Origin: Tateyamaria sp. Alg231-49
GTDB lineage: Bacteria > Pseudomonadota > Alphaproteobacteria > Rhodobacterales > Rhodobacteraceae
DNA: 64,000 nt
Reading direction: 5' to 3'
NCBI RefSeq assembly: GCF_900143535.1
Contig: NZ_FRFA01000001.1
Location: forward strand, 676,554 to 740,553
The notes under the pieces are model-generated. The model worked only from the letters and a program-made list of their open reading frames with translations. It did no database searches and had not been told where the DNA came from. This document shows positions 63,359 through 64,000 of this stretch, piece by piece. A program made the position numbers and the translations under genes. Each line of letters starts with the position of its first letter. Within the stretch, counting starts at the first letter, position 1.

Positions 63359-63631
63359 GTGTTGGAGGTAACATTGCCACCTGGTGACGAAGAACCGTTG
63401 CACCACCACCGTTGGCCATCCGTTTTCGTATTGGACGGACTGCATGACAAGGTCAGAGACATCTCGCCAGACGGTGTCGAGTTGCCGCCGAGCCGTGATG
63501 TCATACAGGCCATTGAAGCGTGGGATGGCCAGAGCAGCCTCGTTGTGAACATGGCCCCACAACCGTTGGGGCGCGTGCTGAACAAGGGCGACACAAGCAT
63601 TCATGGAATTAGGGTCGAGATCAAAGGTTAG
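63359..63631 (+). pseudogene. Cupin-domain protein lacking its N-terminal part
   Basis: The 90-codon frame encodes the metal-binding cupin half: VLEVTLPPGDEEPLHHHRWPSVFVLDG, then a second part ending HGIRVEIKG. In homologs about 20-40 residues come before VLEV; here the frame is closed by TAA at 63338-63340 and only a GTG is available as start. Probably a 5'-truncated gene; an unusually short live gene is possible. Confidence 0.55.
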
Positions 63632-63746
63632 TGCCTGCCTTTGGATGGTCGGTTTTCCGCTGTCTGACGTCAGCGCTTATGGGTCCAAATAGGGCAAATT
63701 GCTAAGAGAGTGTTCTTGGCTCATCGTAACCACCGAGGAGTGGAAG

Positions 63747-64000
63747 ATGAGACAGACCAATGGAACACGCAAAAGCTCAGGCGAGAAGATCGTCAAAGAC
63801 ATCAAACGAGCGACCCGCAAGCATTACTCGTCCGAAGAGAAGATCAGGATCGTCCTGGACGGTCTGAGGGGCGAGGACAGCATAGCTGAGCTGTGTCGTC
63901 GTGAGGGTATCTCTCAAGGCATCTATTACAAATGGTCCAAGGACTTCATGGAAGCGGGCAAGAAGCGGCTGGCAGGCGACACAGCCCGCGCTGCGAACAC
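63747..64000 (+). mobile_element. IS3-type insertion sequence, start of transposase orfA (runs off the window)
   Basis: An ATG at 63747 behind GAGGAG opens a frame with no stop to the window end. Its product, with IVKDIKRATRKHYSSEEKIR, IVLDGLRGEDSIAELCRREG and ISQGIYYKWSKDFMEAGKKR, is the helix-turn-helix transposase OrfA of IS3-family elements (HTH_Tnp_1). OrfB with the DDE domain should follow outside the window. The left inverted repeat must lie between the cupin end (63631) and 63747, but its exact position cannot be fixed without the right end. Confidence 0.85.

Noticed and set aside
1..64000. tRNA genes, rRNA genes, CRISPR arrays, riboswitches
   Set aside because: Intergenic regions were read on both strands for cloverleaf ends, spaced repeats and known riboswitch cores; none was convincing. 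Small RNAs cannot be excluded by eye.

Overview
The window is chromosomal DNA of an alphaproteobacterium, almost certainly a member of the Rhodobacterales (Roseobacter group). The basis is the style of the proteins, a pyruvate dehydrogenase E1-beta subunit carrying its own lipoyl domain, a cysE gene next to the remains of an RcGTA-type gene transfer agent cluster, a peptidase M23/bactofilin pair, and a VPLPA-type exosortase substrate. No rRNA, tRNA or CRISPR array was found. Nearly all of the sequence is densely coding.

Layout. 0-7 kb: valine catabolism (mmsA end, isobutyryl-CoA dehydrogenase, and a single reading frame that joins 3-hydroxyisobutyryl-CoA hydrolase to 3-hydroxyisobutyrate dehydrogenase), interrupted by a VPLPA-CTERM exported protein and a leishmanolysin-like secreted metallopeptidase. 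7-20 kb: uvrA, two MFS transporters, lpdA, queA, a DUF924 protein and a 1144-aa AsmA/YhdP-like envelope protein, all on the minus strand. 19.5-24 kb: bcp, DUF455, M23 peptidase plus bactofilin, and two tandem cyclophilins. 24-31 kb: pgk, an SDR, an FtsB-like protein and pdhA-pdhB-pdhC. 30.8-33.4 kb: cysE and a collapsed gene transfer agent cluster (orfg1, truncated terminase fused out of frame to the tail end of orfg15, and a small trailing gene). 33.6-39.5 kb: the fatty acid synthesis block fabD, fabG, acpP, fabF and mltG, with a GyrI-like and a GNAT gene inserted. 39.7-47 kb: cytochrome b561-YceI fusion, YceI, rpsF-rpsR-rplI, a JAMM-like lipoprotein, a nuclease/phosphatase-like membrane protein and tig.

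47.6-62.5 kb is the accessory-looking part: organic-acid and C2 metabolism. It holds a serine-glyoxylate-type aminotransferase divergent from a large FAD/Fe-S 2-hydroxyacid dehydrogenase, two GntR/FCD regulators, two fumarylacetoacetate-hydrolase-family enzymes, an ABC importer whose substrate-binding gene carries an in-frame TAA, an Ldh2-type dehydrogenase, a small FAD oxidoreductase, an oxalate-CoA-ligase-like enzyme and a PanE-like reductase. The last two overlap by 4 bp and match the enzyme types of reductive oxalate assimilation (oxalate to oxalyl-CoA to glyoxylate), with the aminotransferase as a plausible glyoxylate sink.

The most interesting signals not explained by single genes are: one palindrome (TAGTTTAACGNTAAACTA) found upstream of both lpdA and pdhA, 14 kb apart and on opposite strands; a dyad CCAAT-N6-ATTGG upstream of both FAH-family genes; the hydrolase-dehydrogenase fusion; and the precise deletion scar in the gene transfer agent cluster. 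The right end (62.5-64 kb) is gene-poor, with a 5'-truncated cupin and the start of an IS3-type transposase gene running off the window.
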